From: Pilasporangium apinafurcum
Lineage: Eukaryota > Oomycota > Peronosporomycetes > Pythiales > Pythiaceae
Length of the DNA stretch: 45,344 bases
Assembly (NCBI GenBank): GCA_001600495.1
Contig: BCKE01000072.1
Coordinates: forward strand, 1 to 45,344
Direction: 5' to 3'
The notes under the pieces were generated by a model that made no database searches, was not told the DNA's origin, and worked only from the letters and a program-made list of their open reading frames with translations. Shown one piece after another: positions 21,242-30,095 of the stretch (positions are counted from its first letter, which is position 1; each line of letters begins with the position of its first letter). Position numbers and translations under genes: made by a program.

Positions 21242-22793
21242 CTATTCTTTGTGTTGTTGATGTGATGTAAGGAAAAGCTCTAAAATCTGAGTAGCAGCAG
21301 AGCGAGGACTGACAAAGCCTCGCACCAAATCCTCCTTCATTTTGATGGCTTTTGCTCGGACAGTTGCATTTCGAGAGACAGAGCGCATGAGCTGCTCATT
21401 TAACTGGTTCCACATCCACTTGGAACTCTGCATGTTGCGTTTCTGAGCGATCTGAAGCCATATATGAATGAATCAACCATTATACTGTAGGCAAAATGAG
21501 TGATATGAGCGCATCAGAACGTACTTTGTTTAACTCATTCATGCTCGTTCGGTACTCGTCAATGACTTCCCACACTTTATCGATGCCTTGCTTTTCGATT
21601 GCAGAGCACAGTTTCACCTATATAGTGCAGCAGATGAGCATATAGCGATCGAAATATGTCTATCACTTGTACATTCATTCATTCATTCATAGCTGCATAT
21701 ATTCACCTTTGGCTCCCAATCCGGGTCTTTTCGGCGTAAGAGCTGGAGAGCATGCATATAATCTACAGCTGCATGCCTCGCAGCTCTACATAAATAGTAA
21801 CCAATTGAACCACCAAAAAAAATGTGAGCAATCATCCGCCCTGTGCATAGCAATCAATAAAATATGTAGATCATTAGCCTTACGTTGCGAGTTCTCCGTC
21901 GGCTTTGTTGACGACAACAATGTCAGCGATTTCCATGATGCCCTTTTTAGATCCTTGAAGGTCATCTCCAGCTCCGGGTGGTACCAGCAGCATCACCATG
22001 TCGACCGTATCGTCGATGACAATCTCTGACTGTCCCAACCCCACACTTTCTACGAGAATGATATCGTAGCCTGCCGCTTCACAAAGCAAAACAATGTCGT
22101 TCGTATGCTGTGCGACGCCACCGAGCGTGCCACGCGACGGTGATGGACGCACAAAAGCATTGGGATTATTTGACAGATGCGTCATGCGGGTCTTGTCGCC
22201 AAGAATAGAGCCACCTGATCGGGACGATGATGGATCTGTTGTAAATCCAATAGATTAGTTTTTTTTAATGTATCCACCAAGGAGCAAATAACCAGCCTCA
22301 CCGATAGCTAGAACCGCGACTTTATGATCTCTCGCTGTGAGGAACAGCCCCAATGTTTCAATGAACGTTGATTTGCCTGCACCAGGTGGGCCAGCAATAC
22401 CAACGCGAAACGTCGGCAGCATCGAAAACGTTTTACGTTCCTTCGCGTGCTTCTCTCGTCTATGTGCTAACACCGCATCCAGTAGCAGCTCCGCCTGTTC
22501 TTCATCCGTCTTTAGCGTTGACTCCACTGCCAAAAAATATAAATTAGTATATAGTCGCTTAGACGTACAATCCAAGGAGCACAGCAACAGATCACTCTAC
22601 CCAATGTGATGGCGCGACTTAGCGCTGTGCGGTTGCCCTGGAGAATGCCGTCAGCGAGTCGCTGCGTGGCCGGCCGCATCACCGGTGCACTTTCTGCATC
22701 GATATTGATAATAGATACCCATACACGTTGTACAGCTTGCAAACGGTCACGCAGCAGCGTCGCTCGTTTGTTTCCAAGTCGCGGCAATAACAT
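21242..22793 (-). CDS. MMAA: Methylmalonyl-CoA mutase-associated GTPase (MMAA/MeaB family)
   Basis: Six minus-strand exons: 22793-22601, 22526-22302, 22235-21884, 21785-21707, 21617-21525, 21451-21242. Phases join to 383 aa. The G3E-type P-loop GTPase shows [18 protein letters not shown] (Walker A), [18 protein letters not shown] split across intron 2, ESVGLGQSE (switch/Walker B region), and VVVNKADGE (NKxD base-recognition). The C-terminal helix [13 protein letters not shown] is also typical of the family's dimer arm. MMAA/MeaB chaperones loading and repair of the adenosylcobalamin cofactor on methylmalonyl-CoA mutase in propionate catabolism. In animals it is mitochondrial; the N-terminus here is short but Arg-rich ([17 protein letters not shown]), compatible with import. 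Intron 4 contains an (ATTC)n microsatellite. Confidence 0.9.
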
Positions 22794-23440
22794 CTTCCTT
22801 CACTATGGAGCTTTTGGGACAAATGCTTTGCTCGTCATACTCTGGTCTTTGTTACATGTTTAGAGTTGAACGGCACTGTTTGTATTCATTAAAGTACGAT
22901 TCAAGTTGCACTAGCAACTCCGATAAATGCCGGATATAATGTGTATAAAGTAAGGGAAACTATACGATATACAGGGTTTGCTGTGACATATTTCACAGAA
23001 AAATTACCTAACCGTACCATGAAAAAAGGGGTAATTTTTCCACTTTACCCGGCTCCATTGCCTCTGTATGTGAGAAACGCATATCGTTAACAAATAGAAA
23101 AGTACTGTCTACAAGCGCGTAAATTACTGCTGTCTTCACTTGAGAAATGTATGGCTGCTACAGTGCTCAGATGCGGCAATTCGGCGCGGCTATGCGCTTG
23201 GCGTTTTTTTTTATTTCCTAACTCCCTCCACTCGCCCGTTAGTCCATTTCCCTTAAATGGTATCCAGATCCCCATAAGTAACAGATAAAATACGGGACAA
23301 ATTCGGGACAGTAGTCAGTCGGGAGTAAGGCGGCGATCACAAACACACACACGAGGCGTTCGATAGTTTCCACGCACAAAAGAGAGCAGTAGTCGTCGGT
23401 CTCTGTAGGAAGCAAAGCAGGAAGGAAGGAGGCGGCGGAC
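22794..23440. other. Divergent intergenic region, no recognisable feature
   Basis: 647 bp between the divergently transcribed MMAA-like and PDZ-like genes. A GTAATTTTTC/AAAAATTAC partial inverted repeat surrounds ~23003-23040. Nothing else is supported. Confidence 0.35.
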
Positions 23441-24076
23441 ATGGGACAAGGATGGACGCGCAGCGGGGTCCCCGGTGGAGGGGATTTTTACGTAGGACCG
23501 ATTTATGCCACCAGCCTGAGTCATGATCGACAAACAGAGGTGCGCGTAACTGGGGGCGACGCCACCGTCCAGATCGGGCCGTGGGCGCAGTTGCCGTATC
23601 TGGAGACAACCAACATGCGAAAACAAGACTTTTTCAAGCGCCTAGGCGTTGTGGTCAAGACTCGCGGCAGTCGATTGATGCAGAACGCCGAAGTTGTGGT
23701 GACCGATTATTATAGACTGGAGGGCAAACGGTTTGTCCCACGGGACAGCGTGCAAGGCCCGACGCCAAGCAACTGGCATGGTTCTAAAGGACCGTCGGAA
23801 GCAAGTTCCGGTCTACGTGCAGGGGATACACTTTACGCCATCAACCATCGGCTGGTCGTGAACAAATCGAAGGGCCAAGTGTTGCGGCAGATCAATTCTC
23901 TTCTGGAGAAAAGCGAGGGTGTGCCGGTCATTTTAACTTGGAAACACACGGAAGAGATCAATTCTACACCATGGGAGCTGGAAATTTGTCTCGAACCCCC
24001 TGAAGGAGTGTATACGCCATTAGAGAACGAATGGGGGCCAGCCCGACCGACCAAGATTTCCTCGGTGTCAATTTAA
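23441..24076 (+). CDS. Small conserved-looking protein with PDZ-like C-terminal half
   Basis: 211 aa, no intron, first ATG after a long untranslated stretch. I do not recognise the N-terminal half (VRVTGGDATVQIGPWAQLPY, FFKRLGVVVKTRGSRLM). Residues ~128-170 (SGLRAGDTLYAINHRLVV, then QVLRQINSLLEKSEGVPVILTW) follow the PDZ pattern: a GL.xGD.ilxING loop, an alpha helix, and a final beta strand. No transmembrane segment or signal peptide is seen. A PDZ-like fold would bind a C-terminal peptide or membrane lipid; that is inference from one short motif. The codon pattern and lack of stops over 636 nt support it being real. Confidence 0.65.
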   Translation: MGQGWTRSGVPGGGDFYVGPIYATSLSHDRQTEVRVTGGDATVQIGPWAQLPYLETTNMRKQDFFKRLGVVVKTRGSRLMQNAEVVVTDYYRLEGKRFVPRDSVQGPTPSNWHGSKGPSEASSGLRAGDTLYAINHRLVVNKSKGQVLRQINSLLEKSEGVPVILTWKHTEEINSTPWELEICLEPPEGVYTPLENEWGPARPTKISSVSI

Positions 24077-24801
24077 GAACAACAGCGCTCTTCTCCAACT
24101 TGATAAAGAATTCGTCAAATACTGCCTGCCCAACCATGACGCCAAATGTCGATAACCAAATACGAGTACATACCCCCCACCCCCCAAATTATCATACCAA
24201 ACCCACCAACAAGAAAGAAACAAAGCGCATCAAGCCGCCCAATCCAACAAATTTTTTTTAATCACATGAAGAAAATCTCGCAGGTGGGTATGGTCTCTCT
24301 CAAAAGAAGAGCAGAGGAAGGAACACAAGAAGCAGGTTCGTCACGAGGAAAAAGAGGAGGAGAAGGACGCCTCATGGTGCTGTTATATTAGTTCACTTTT
24401 GTTTTTACGGCTTTAGCGTTTCCCTTCTGTTCTTCTCATCATCGTCGCTTGTGTTGATTCCGATAGTTAGCCATGTTTTGATGAGACACCCCCTGCGTGC
24501 TCCTTTCAATGGAAGAGGGAGATGCTGTACACTAGCAAATAAACGGGACTTTTTTAACTTTTTTATTATGTATTTTACGAATGCCAACCCCCATCACGCA
24601 ACACGTCAGCAGATCAGCAAGGTAGACGTGAGCGCGTCATTACATTTGATGGTGGATCCATGAAAATGTATTTGTCTACTTGTTAGTGATAAGGCATGCA
24701 GCTATATTTGTATCTGTCAACGTGTTTGGGCAGCATAAGCCCAATAGAGTTGGTAATGTTTTTGCTTGTGTTTGTTCAATAACTCCTTGTTTTTTGCAAT
24801 T
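24077..24801. other. Intergenic between two convergent genes
   Basis: 725 bp with C- and A-rich low-complexity DNA around 24170-24260 and a G-rich segment around 24300-24375. Short open frames here have no recognisable content. It presumably holds the 3' ends of both neighbours. Confidence 0.4.
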
Positions 24802-25914
24802 TTACTCAACAACCAGAATCTTCTTTAATCTCTCAAACGTACCAAAGGTGATCCCCACCATCGGAACAACCTTCATCAACTCGGGCGTGAGACCCCGATA
24901 AAAGCCACGCACGCCCTGCGTGATGTATAGTTCAGACGCAATGCCAAAGGGTGTCGGGGGAATGCCTGATGTCTCTACATGGATGGCTGAAATCTGAAGT
25001 CGACGTCTGACAACATCAATAGGGAACGTCACCAAAGATGAAGCAATGCCCGCCACCCCACCACAAATAAGCGTGTCCGTCACTGGGATATGGAAAGTCT
25101 GCGCTTCAAACGCTTTCTTTTCCTCAGCACTCAAGCTGGCACTGAGTTGCGATCGTCGAAATACCGTGGCGTAATCCTTGAGTAATTCATAGAGCGTAAA
25201 GTTGATCGCCAAGTTCGGAACCGTCACCATCAGCGTCGCCCCCAAGCCGCGGTAGAGACCAAAAAAGCCTTCCTCTGCCCGAATCCGTTGGGCGGCGTGA
25301 CGAATTCCATGGTATCGGATGTCAGAGTTCAATTGTGTTGCCAACCGCGTGCGAATTAGATCAATCGGGTAGCACGCAATGGTGGCCACTGCACCAGCGA
25401 CAGCGCCTGAGAGAAACATGGTTGTCCATGCGCTATCGGAAAAAGACGGATGGTTTTGTTTAATAAGCGTATTTTTCACCAATTCAAACGTGAAGAAGTT
25501 CACTGCAGAGTATGGAAATCGATGCACGACACTGGCGCCATTCCCTTTCCACAATGCCAAGACACCTTCGTTCTTGAGCACTTTCGAGAACGCACCCAAC
25601 ACACTGGATGAGAACTTGTCAGTATGTCTCGTGGATACCATACTATGCACCTGGAAAAGAATGGTTAGTCGACTCAGCGGGGCTGTGACCGTTTTACCAA
25701 TGCTTCCCGCAACTCCGCCGGCGAATAGAACGCTGGAATGCCGCAGGAACTGCTTCGTGGCATCCGTTTGCATCAATTGCACGTCGACATCGTCGGTCTC
25801 AGTACAGACGTCCGCTGTGTCGCCAAATGTCACAACGCCTGTGGTATGACGACGCAGAGAAACGCGAATCTCTTCCCCTGATGGACGGTGCTCTGCCTGC
25901 TCCTTCGTAGCCAT
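24802..25914 (-). CDS. Mitochondrial carrier family (SLC25) protein
   Basis: About 370 aa from the ATG at 25914; the frame is open for 40 more codons to an ATG at 26034, so a longer arginine-rich N-terminus is possible. Three ~100-residue repeats each carry the carrier signature P-x-[D/E/S]-x-x-[K/R]: TAPLSRLTILFQ, CYPIDLIRTRL and FPIDVVRRRLQ. Each is followed by a G-x-x-G/W-x-G helix motif (LALWKGNGASV, GLYRGLGATL, GFYRGLTPEL). The APLSRLTILFQVH variant in repeat 1 matches plant mitochondrial substrate-carrier-B proteins and resembles CoA/adenine-nucleotide carriers (SLC25A16/A42 group). Substrate is therefore likely a nucleotide or CoA, but not certain. It is divergent from the next gene, with 280 bp between the ATGs. 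Confidence 0.88.
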   Translation of the reverse strand: MATKEQAEHRPSGEEIRVSLRRHTTGVVTFGDTADVCTETDDVDVQLMQTDATKQFLRHSSVLFAGGVAGSIGKTVTAPLSRLTILFQVHSMVSTRHTDKFSSSVLGAFSKVLKNEGVLALWKGNGASVVHRFPYSAVNFFTFELVKNTLIKQNHPSFSDSAWTTMFLSGAVAGAVATIACYPIDLIRTRLATQLNSDIRYHGIRHAAQRIRAEEGFFGLYRGLGATLMVTVPNLAINFTLYELLKDYATVFRRSQLSASLSAEEKKAFEAQTFHIPVTDTLICGGVAGIASSLVTFPIDVVRRRLQISAIHVETSGIPPTPFGIASELYITQGVRGFYRGLTPELMKVVPMVGITFGTFERLKKILVVE

Positions 25915-26194
25915 GTCAAGAGAAAGCGGAGACGAGAAAACGAGACTCTCTCGTCGTCCTCCTCGTCGCGCGTGGTGATCGATCGAGGGTGATGAAGTGG
26001 CACCCCTCAAACAGCAACGTCTGGACCACCCCAAAATATGTTATATTATGTGGCTCACATTAGATGGTGTGTACCACACCCATTAATTAATTTGAATAGT
26101 AGCCTCTTCGCACGCTCAGGAATGCAGGTCACCAGTATTTGCATTGGCGCGGGGATTGAATTGGGCTGGAGCACGTGCAAGTGGGCGGAGCACC

Positions 26195-29100
26195 ATGGAC
26201 ATGCGCACGAAACAGTATCCGAACGCGCCACCCATGGGACCTGAGCGACCAAGACTTATACGTCCGTCGCAAGGCGATCTGCGCCTGCGGTCGTTGTCGA
26301 GAACGGAGTTCATCCAGCAGTTTTTTATTCATGCGGACCCGCGTCAGCACCAACTATACAAGCGATTCATCTTCTTGCGGCGGTTCATCGTCATGTCCGA
26401 CAGCGGTGATATGTACATGATGCCATTGATGACGTCAATGCGGATGGAGTACCTCCCACACCAATCGCTGCTGGCGCTGCCGTTGTTGGGACCGTGGGAT
26501 ATCGTCACAGTGCTTGATCTCGTGTATTGCTCCCACCTCGCGCATAATGGGCATGTCATGCCGAATTTGAGCTGGGAGTTGGTTCGTGTACGATGGCGTA
26601 ATGGCGTGGAGACATGGCTGCCGACCACACTTGTTGAGGTCAAGTTTCCGCATCTACTACAGGAATTTTATGTGAACTCGATCAACTCATGGGCGTATCA
26701 TCAGCGAGTGAGTCCCCACAGCTTGGCCATATATCGCACTGAAGTGGAACTGTGGCTACATCACGATGAACTCCAGCCGTTTTATCAGTGGTTGCGTCGA
26801 AGGAGAGAGCGTGGTGAGTCTCGAGATGTAAAGCCACAAATCCACCCATCTCCGACAACACAACAGCGAGAAGCAACACATCCGCCGTTTCGAATACAGT
26901 CAGACAATGCTCAGCCATCACAAAGTCCACCTTATGCCCAACCCCAAGTGAATAGAATAAGCGAACTGAACCACCAAGCGACGGTGAATTTATCAACGAC
27001 GAATGAGGAAAATGGTAGTTTAAATGGAGAAGAAAGATCAACCGATGTCATCCAAGTAGATACACCACAGACACAAGATAGTCAAGAAATAACAGCTGAA
27101 GTCTCGATTCAACATGATAGAATACTAAGCCCAGAGAAACACTCATCAGGACGGTCACGAATCAGGAAAAGGCTGAAGAACTCGCAAGTTGAGGCACAAG
27201 ATGACGATGAAGATGATGATATTTTGGAATTAACAGAAAAAAGCAACAAATCAACATCAGCACATTCACTAACGCATCAGATACAAAATGTGAGTGTATC
27301 CAATAACAATGGCTCGAATAGTACGCAGAAACACCTCAAACGGCTGCGGAAGCCTGTTACAGACGTGGAGTATGACGATGAAATGGAAGAAGTGCTCTTA
27401 CCCAACCAGACAGCGAAAACCACATCACCGCAATATACCCCGTCAAGACTATCGGAGGCATCAACATCACCACAGCCTATCTCACCCAGGTCGGCGGATG
27501 TATCGGTGGAATTGTCCATAAATGACCGCATTGAGAGTACCAACGATGTAGGTGTTGCAGATGGATATGTTCAAGACCGCTTTGAGGATGATGAAGTCGA
27601 CGATGATGGTTTACATTCAGAATTAACGCCAATAATCATCGGAGAAATTCGATGCATATGTGGAGCAAACTCGGTAAATGCGTATGCAGGACGATGGCTT
27701 CAATGCTGGAATGAAGAATGTGCTGTGTGGGAACATGCTGATTGTGTCGGCTCCTTAAATCACATGGGGGATCAGACTGATAAGTATATATGCTCCAAGT
27801 GTGACCACGTTGGATACACCAAACGATATGCGCATGCAAAGTCTCGCTTGATCGATTGGATGTTCCAATGTTGTGACAGCAGGAATTCGACCCAGTTGCT
27901 CCGATTGATACATGAAAATTCAGACCAGACGACAAAAAAATATGGATGGAAACATCCTCGACATCAAAACATGACTTTACTGATGAAGGCTGCTCGGTGT
28001 GGTTTGATTAGGTGCGTACGCTACTTGGTTGAACAGTGCGATTTAGATGTATTTACCACCGATCTACTGAGTTTCAACGCTTTGCATCACGCTGCACTGG
28101 GTGAATCACTTAAGTGCACTCGCTTTCTGGTGAACCATGAACCAAAACTGCTCGAGCATCAAGATTTGATGGGTCGAACACCGTTCCATTTTATGCTACA
28201 ATCAACGAAACTGAACGAAATATGCGTACCATATCTGACTAAAAGCCAGAACTTGGCAGCAGCAGGCGATTTTGAATCGAATTTACCTGTCCACTATGCC
28301 TGTCAGGCTATCAACAAGTGGACTGTTGAAATATGTCGATTAATCTTGTCGATACAGCCATCAATGATGTTTGAAAAATCGAGTGATGGACTGGTGCCAG
28401 TATTGATTCTTTGCCGAGCCTCTTCGCGGCGTAGTCCGCCAGGTGAAGTAGCAGAATGTATTAAGGAAATTATTCGAATGATGCTTGAAATTGATATCTT
28501 TGGTACTTTTTTGAGTTTACGGGACTCCAGGGGGTGGACGGTACTACACTTCGCTGTAGCCGCAGGGAATCATGAGGTTTTGGCGGTCCTACTGAATACG
28601 AAGCTCGTCGCTTTCCATGCAGTAACGAACGATGGAAAACTGACATTTCGATATGGGAAACAAACTGCCCTTCATATCGCCGCGAAGTCAAATCATCATT
28701 TGTGTGTTCGATTGTTGATTGATGCTGGACTAAATATTACCGCGCGAGACTCTTTTGGTTGGATTCCGATGTTGTACGCCGAGAAGACGTCATGCTTACA
28801 AGAGTTTATGCATTACAAGGTAACAAAGCAACTCTCAAGATTGTGTCGAATGATAACGAAACGAGAACTACGAGAAGTGATAGAACAATGGCAACGACGG
28901 ATCATTTTGGATCCAACCTGCTTTGATATTTTGAATGATTGGTGTCAATGTGAACTTGAACGAATCGAGCGAATGGACAGTTTACTTCTAAATAATTCGT
29001 ATATGTTGCGTCTCGACAACAAGATTGATTATATAACTCAATTCATCCTTCCCTCAGTGAAAGAAGCACCAGCCCTTACGGAGGGTACTACTCGGAAGAA

Positions 29101-30049
29101 GAAATTGAACTTCGTGTTCTCTACAAAAGGAGAATGTTTCTGGAAACAATTTGTGCAAATGGGAAGACAACTGGATCCAGAAGACTTTCGAAATCCCATG
29201 CGTTTTCTAATTGATCGAAGAATGGCAAGTGAAAGGCATTTCGACGACGAGATCAACATGAAGCTGGTGTTGATTCGGTTATCTGCAGCTCTCAGGCGAA
29301 AAGAACCGAACTTACTGGCACGATATGACGATGATGCAGTGGAACTGTCTCCACCCGTTCTACCTGATGAAGAAGCGCGGGAGAGGCTGGTGGATTACTA
29401 TGTTCTTGGTGAGCTAGTTGCTCATCTTGTATTGTTCTGCTTGCCTATGAGCGGAATATTTGATTTTTCATCGTCGTTTCTTCAGTGTGCCGTTGGCGGC
29501 AAAGGCAGTGGTGCAAGCGACGTTCATAACGCTGAATGGTCTGTGTATGCTCAGAGTTTTGCAGGAGGATTTGAACACGTGCTACCAGCTACGCTTCATC
29601 TTCTACATGTCGATGACTTCCGAGTTTTGATAAATGGTCCTGAAGCATACTTAAATGCTCGCACGATAAATTGGGACACAACAATAGACTGGTCAGCTCT
29701 GCCTCCAGATTCTGACATTCAAAAGTGGTGGACAAGGCTGGTTAACGAATTAGTCGAAGAGGAACAGCAACTGCTGCTGCTATGGCTGGCGCAAACGTAT
29801 CACAGTGCCAATCAAAAGTTTTTTCTCACCGATGATGCCGCCACGATCCGCGTTGGCAGATTTCCTCCTCCAGAGAGTGACGATGTCGAGATGTCCTTCG
29901 AAGCCGAAGAAGAATTCGACTCGTTACTTCCGTATATGGATAGGACGGCGAATATCTTACATCTGCCGTTGTATTCTTGCTACGAAGCATTCAAAAAAGC
30001 GATGGTAACTGTGCTTCGACACTCGAATCGGGCGTTTTTACCACGGTAG
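26195..30049 (+). CDS. Chromo-like/PHD/ankyrin protein with a HECT-like C-terminus lacking the catalytic Cys
   Basis: An intronless 1284-aa protein; 26195 is the first in-frame ATG. N-terminal residues ~55-175 contain a chromo-like strand-helix unit (LVRVRWRNGVETWLPTTLV...LLQEFYVN). Residues ~225-480 are low-complexity, Ser/Thr/Gln and acidic. A PHD finger at ~485-535 shows CICG, LQCWNEEC, WEHADC and CSKCD. Ankyrin repeats run ~590-880 (FNALHHAALGESLKCTRFLV, GWTVLHFAVAAGNHEVLAVL, QTALHIAAKSNHHLCVRLLI). Residues ~965-1284 follow the HECT ubiquitin-ligase layout: an acidic N-lobe, SFAGGFEHVL, DDFRVLINGPEAYLN, IQKWW...LLLLWLAQ, and LPYMDRTANILHLPLYS. HECT ligases have LP...TCxNxLxLP at that last site; here the Cys is Ala and one residue is absent, so no thioester can form at that position. 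A chromatin reader or ubiquitin-binding scaffold is inferred. Confidence 0.75.
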   Translation: MDMRTKQYPNAPPMGPERPRLIRPSQGDLRLRSLSRTEFIQQFFIHADPRQHQLYKRFIFLRRFIVMSDSGDMYMMPLMTSMRMEYLPHQSLLALPLLGPWDIVTVLDLVYCSHLAHNGHVMPNLSWELVRVRWRNGVETWLPTTLVEVKFPHLLQEFYVNSINSWAYHQRVSPHSLAIYRTEVELWLHHDELQPFYQWLRRRRERGESRDVKPQIHPSPTTQQREATHPPFRIQSDNAQPSQSPPYAQPQVNRISELNHQATVNLSTTNEENGSLNGEERSTDVIQVDTPQTQDSQEITAEVSIQHDRILSPEKHSSGRSRIRKRLKNSQVEAQDDDEDDDILELTEKSNKSTSAHSLTHQIQNVSVSNNNGSNSTQKHLKRLRKPVTDVEYDDEMEEVLLPNQTAKTTSPQYTPSRLSEASTSPQPISPRSADVSVELSINDRIESTNDVGVADGYVQDRFEDDEVDDDGLHSELTPIIIGEIRCICGANSVNAYAGRWLQCWNEECAVWEHADCVGSLNHMGDQTDKYICSKCDHVGYTKRYAHAKSRLIDWMFQCCDSRNSTQLLRLIHENSDQTTKKYGWKHPRHQNMTLLMKAARCGLIRCVRYLVEQCDLDVFTTDLLSFNALHHAALGESLKCTRFLVNHEPKLLEHQDLMGRTPFHFMLQSTKLNEICVPYLTKSQNLAAAGDFESNLPVHYACQAINKWTVEICRLILSIQPSMMFEKSSDGLVPVLILCRASSRRSPPGEVAECIKEIIRMMLEIDIFGTFLSLRDSRGWTVLHFAVAAGNHEVLAVLLNTKLVAFHAVTNDGKLTFRYGKQTALHIAAKSNHHLCVRLLIDAGLNITARDSFGWIPMLYAEKTSCLQEFMHYKVTKQLSRLCRMITKRELREVIEQWQRRIILDPTCFDILNDWCQCELERIERMDSLLLNNSYMLRLDNKIDYITQFILPSVKEAPALTEGTTRKKKLNFVFSTKGECFWKQFVQMGRQLDPEDFRNPMRFLIDRRMASERHFDDEINMKLVLIRLSAALRRKEPNLLARYDDDAVELSPPVLPDEEARERLVDYYVLGELVAHLVLFCLPMSGIFDFSSSFLQCAVGGKGSGASDVHNAEWSVYAQSFAGGFEHVLPATLHLLHVDDFRVLINGPEAYLNARTINWDTTIDWSALPPDSDIQKWWTRLVNELVEEEQQLLLLWLAQTYHSANQKFFLTDDAATIRVGRFPPPESDDVEMSFEAEEEFDSLLPYMDRTANILHLPLYSCYEAFKKAMVTVLRHSNRAFLPR

Positions 30050-30095
30050 CTGAAACCAGATGATTGATTTGGTTATCATCAAGCATGGATTTTGG

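Noticed and set aside
22981-23045. Inverted repeat around AAAAATTACC / GGTAATTTTT as a transposon end
   Set aside because: It is short, AT-rich and not accompanied by coding remains or target-site duplication that I can see.
24031-24391. Frames downstream of the PDZ-like gene
   Set aside because: Composition is driven by C- and A-rich low-complexity DNA (Pro/Thr/Lys runs).
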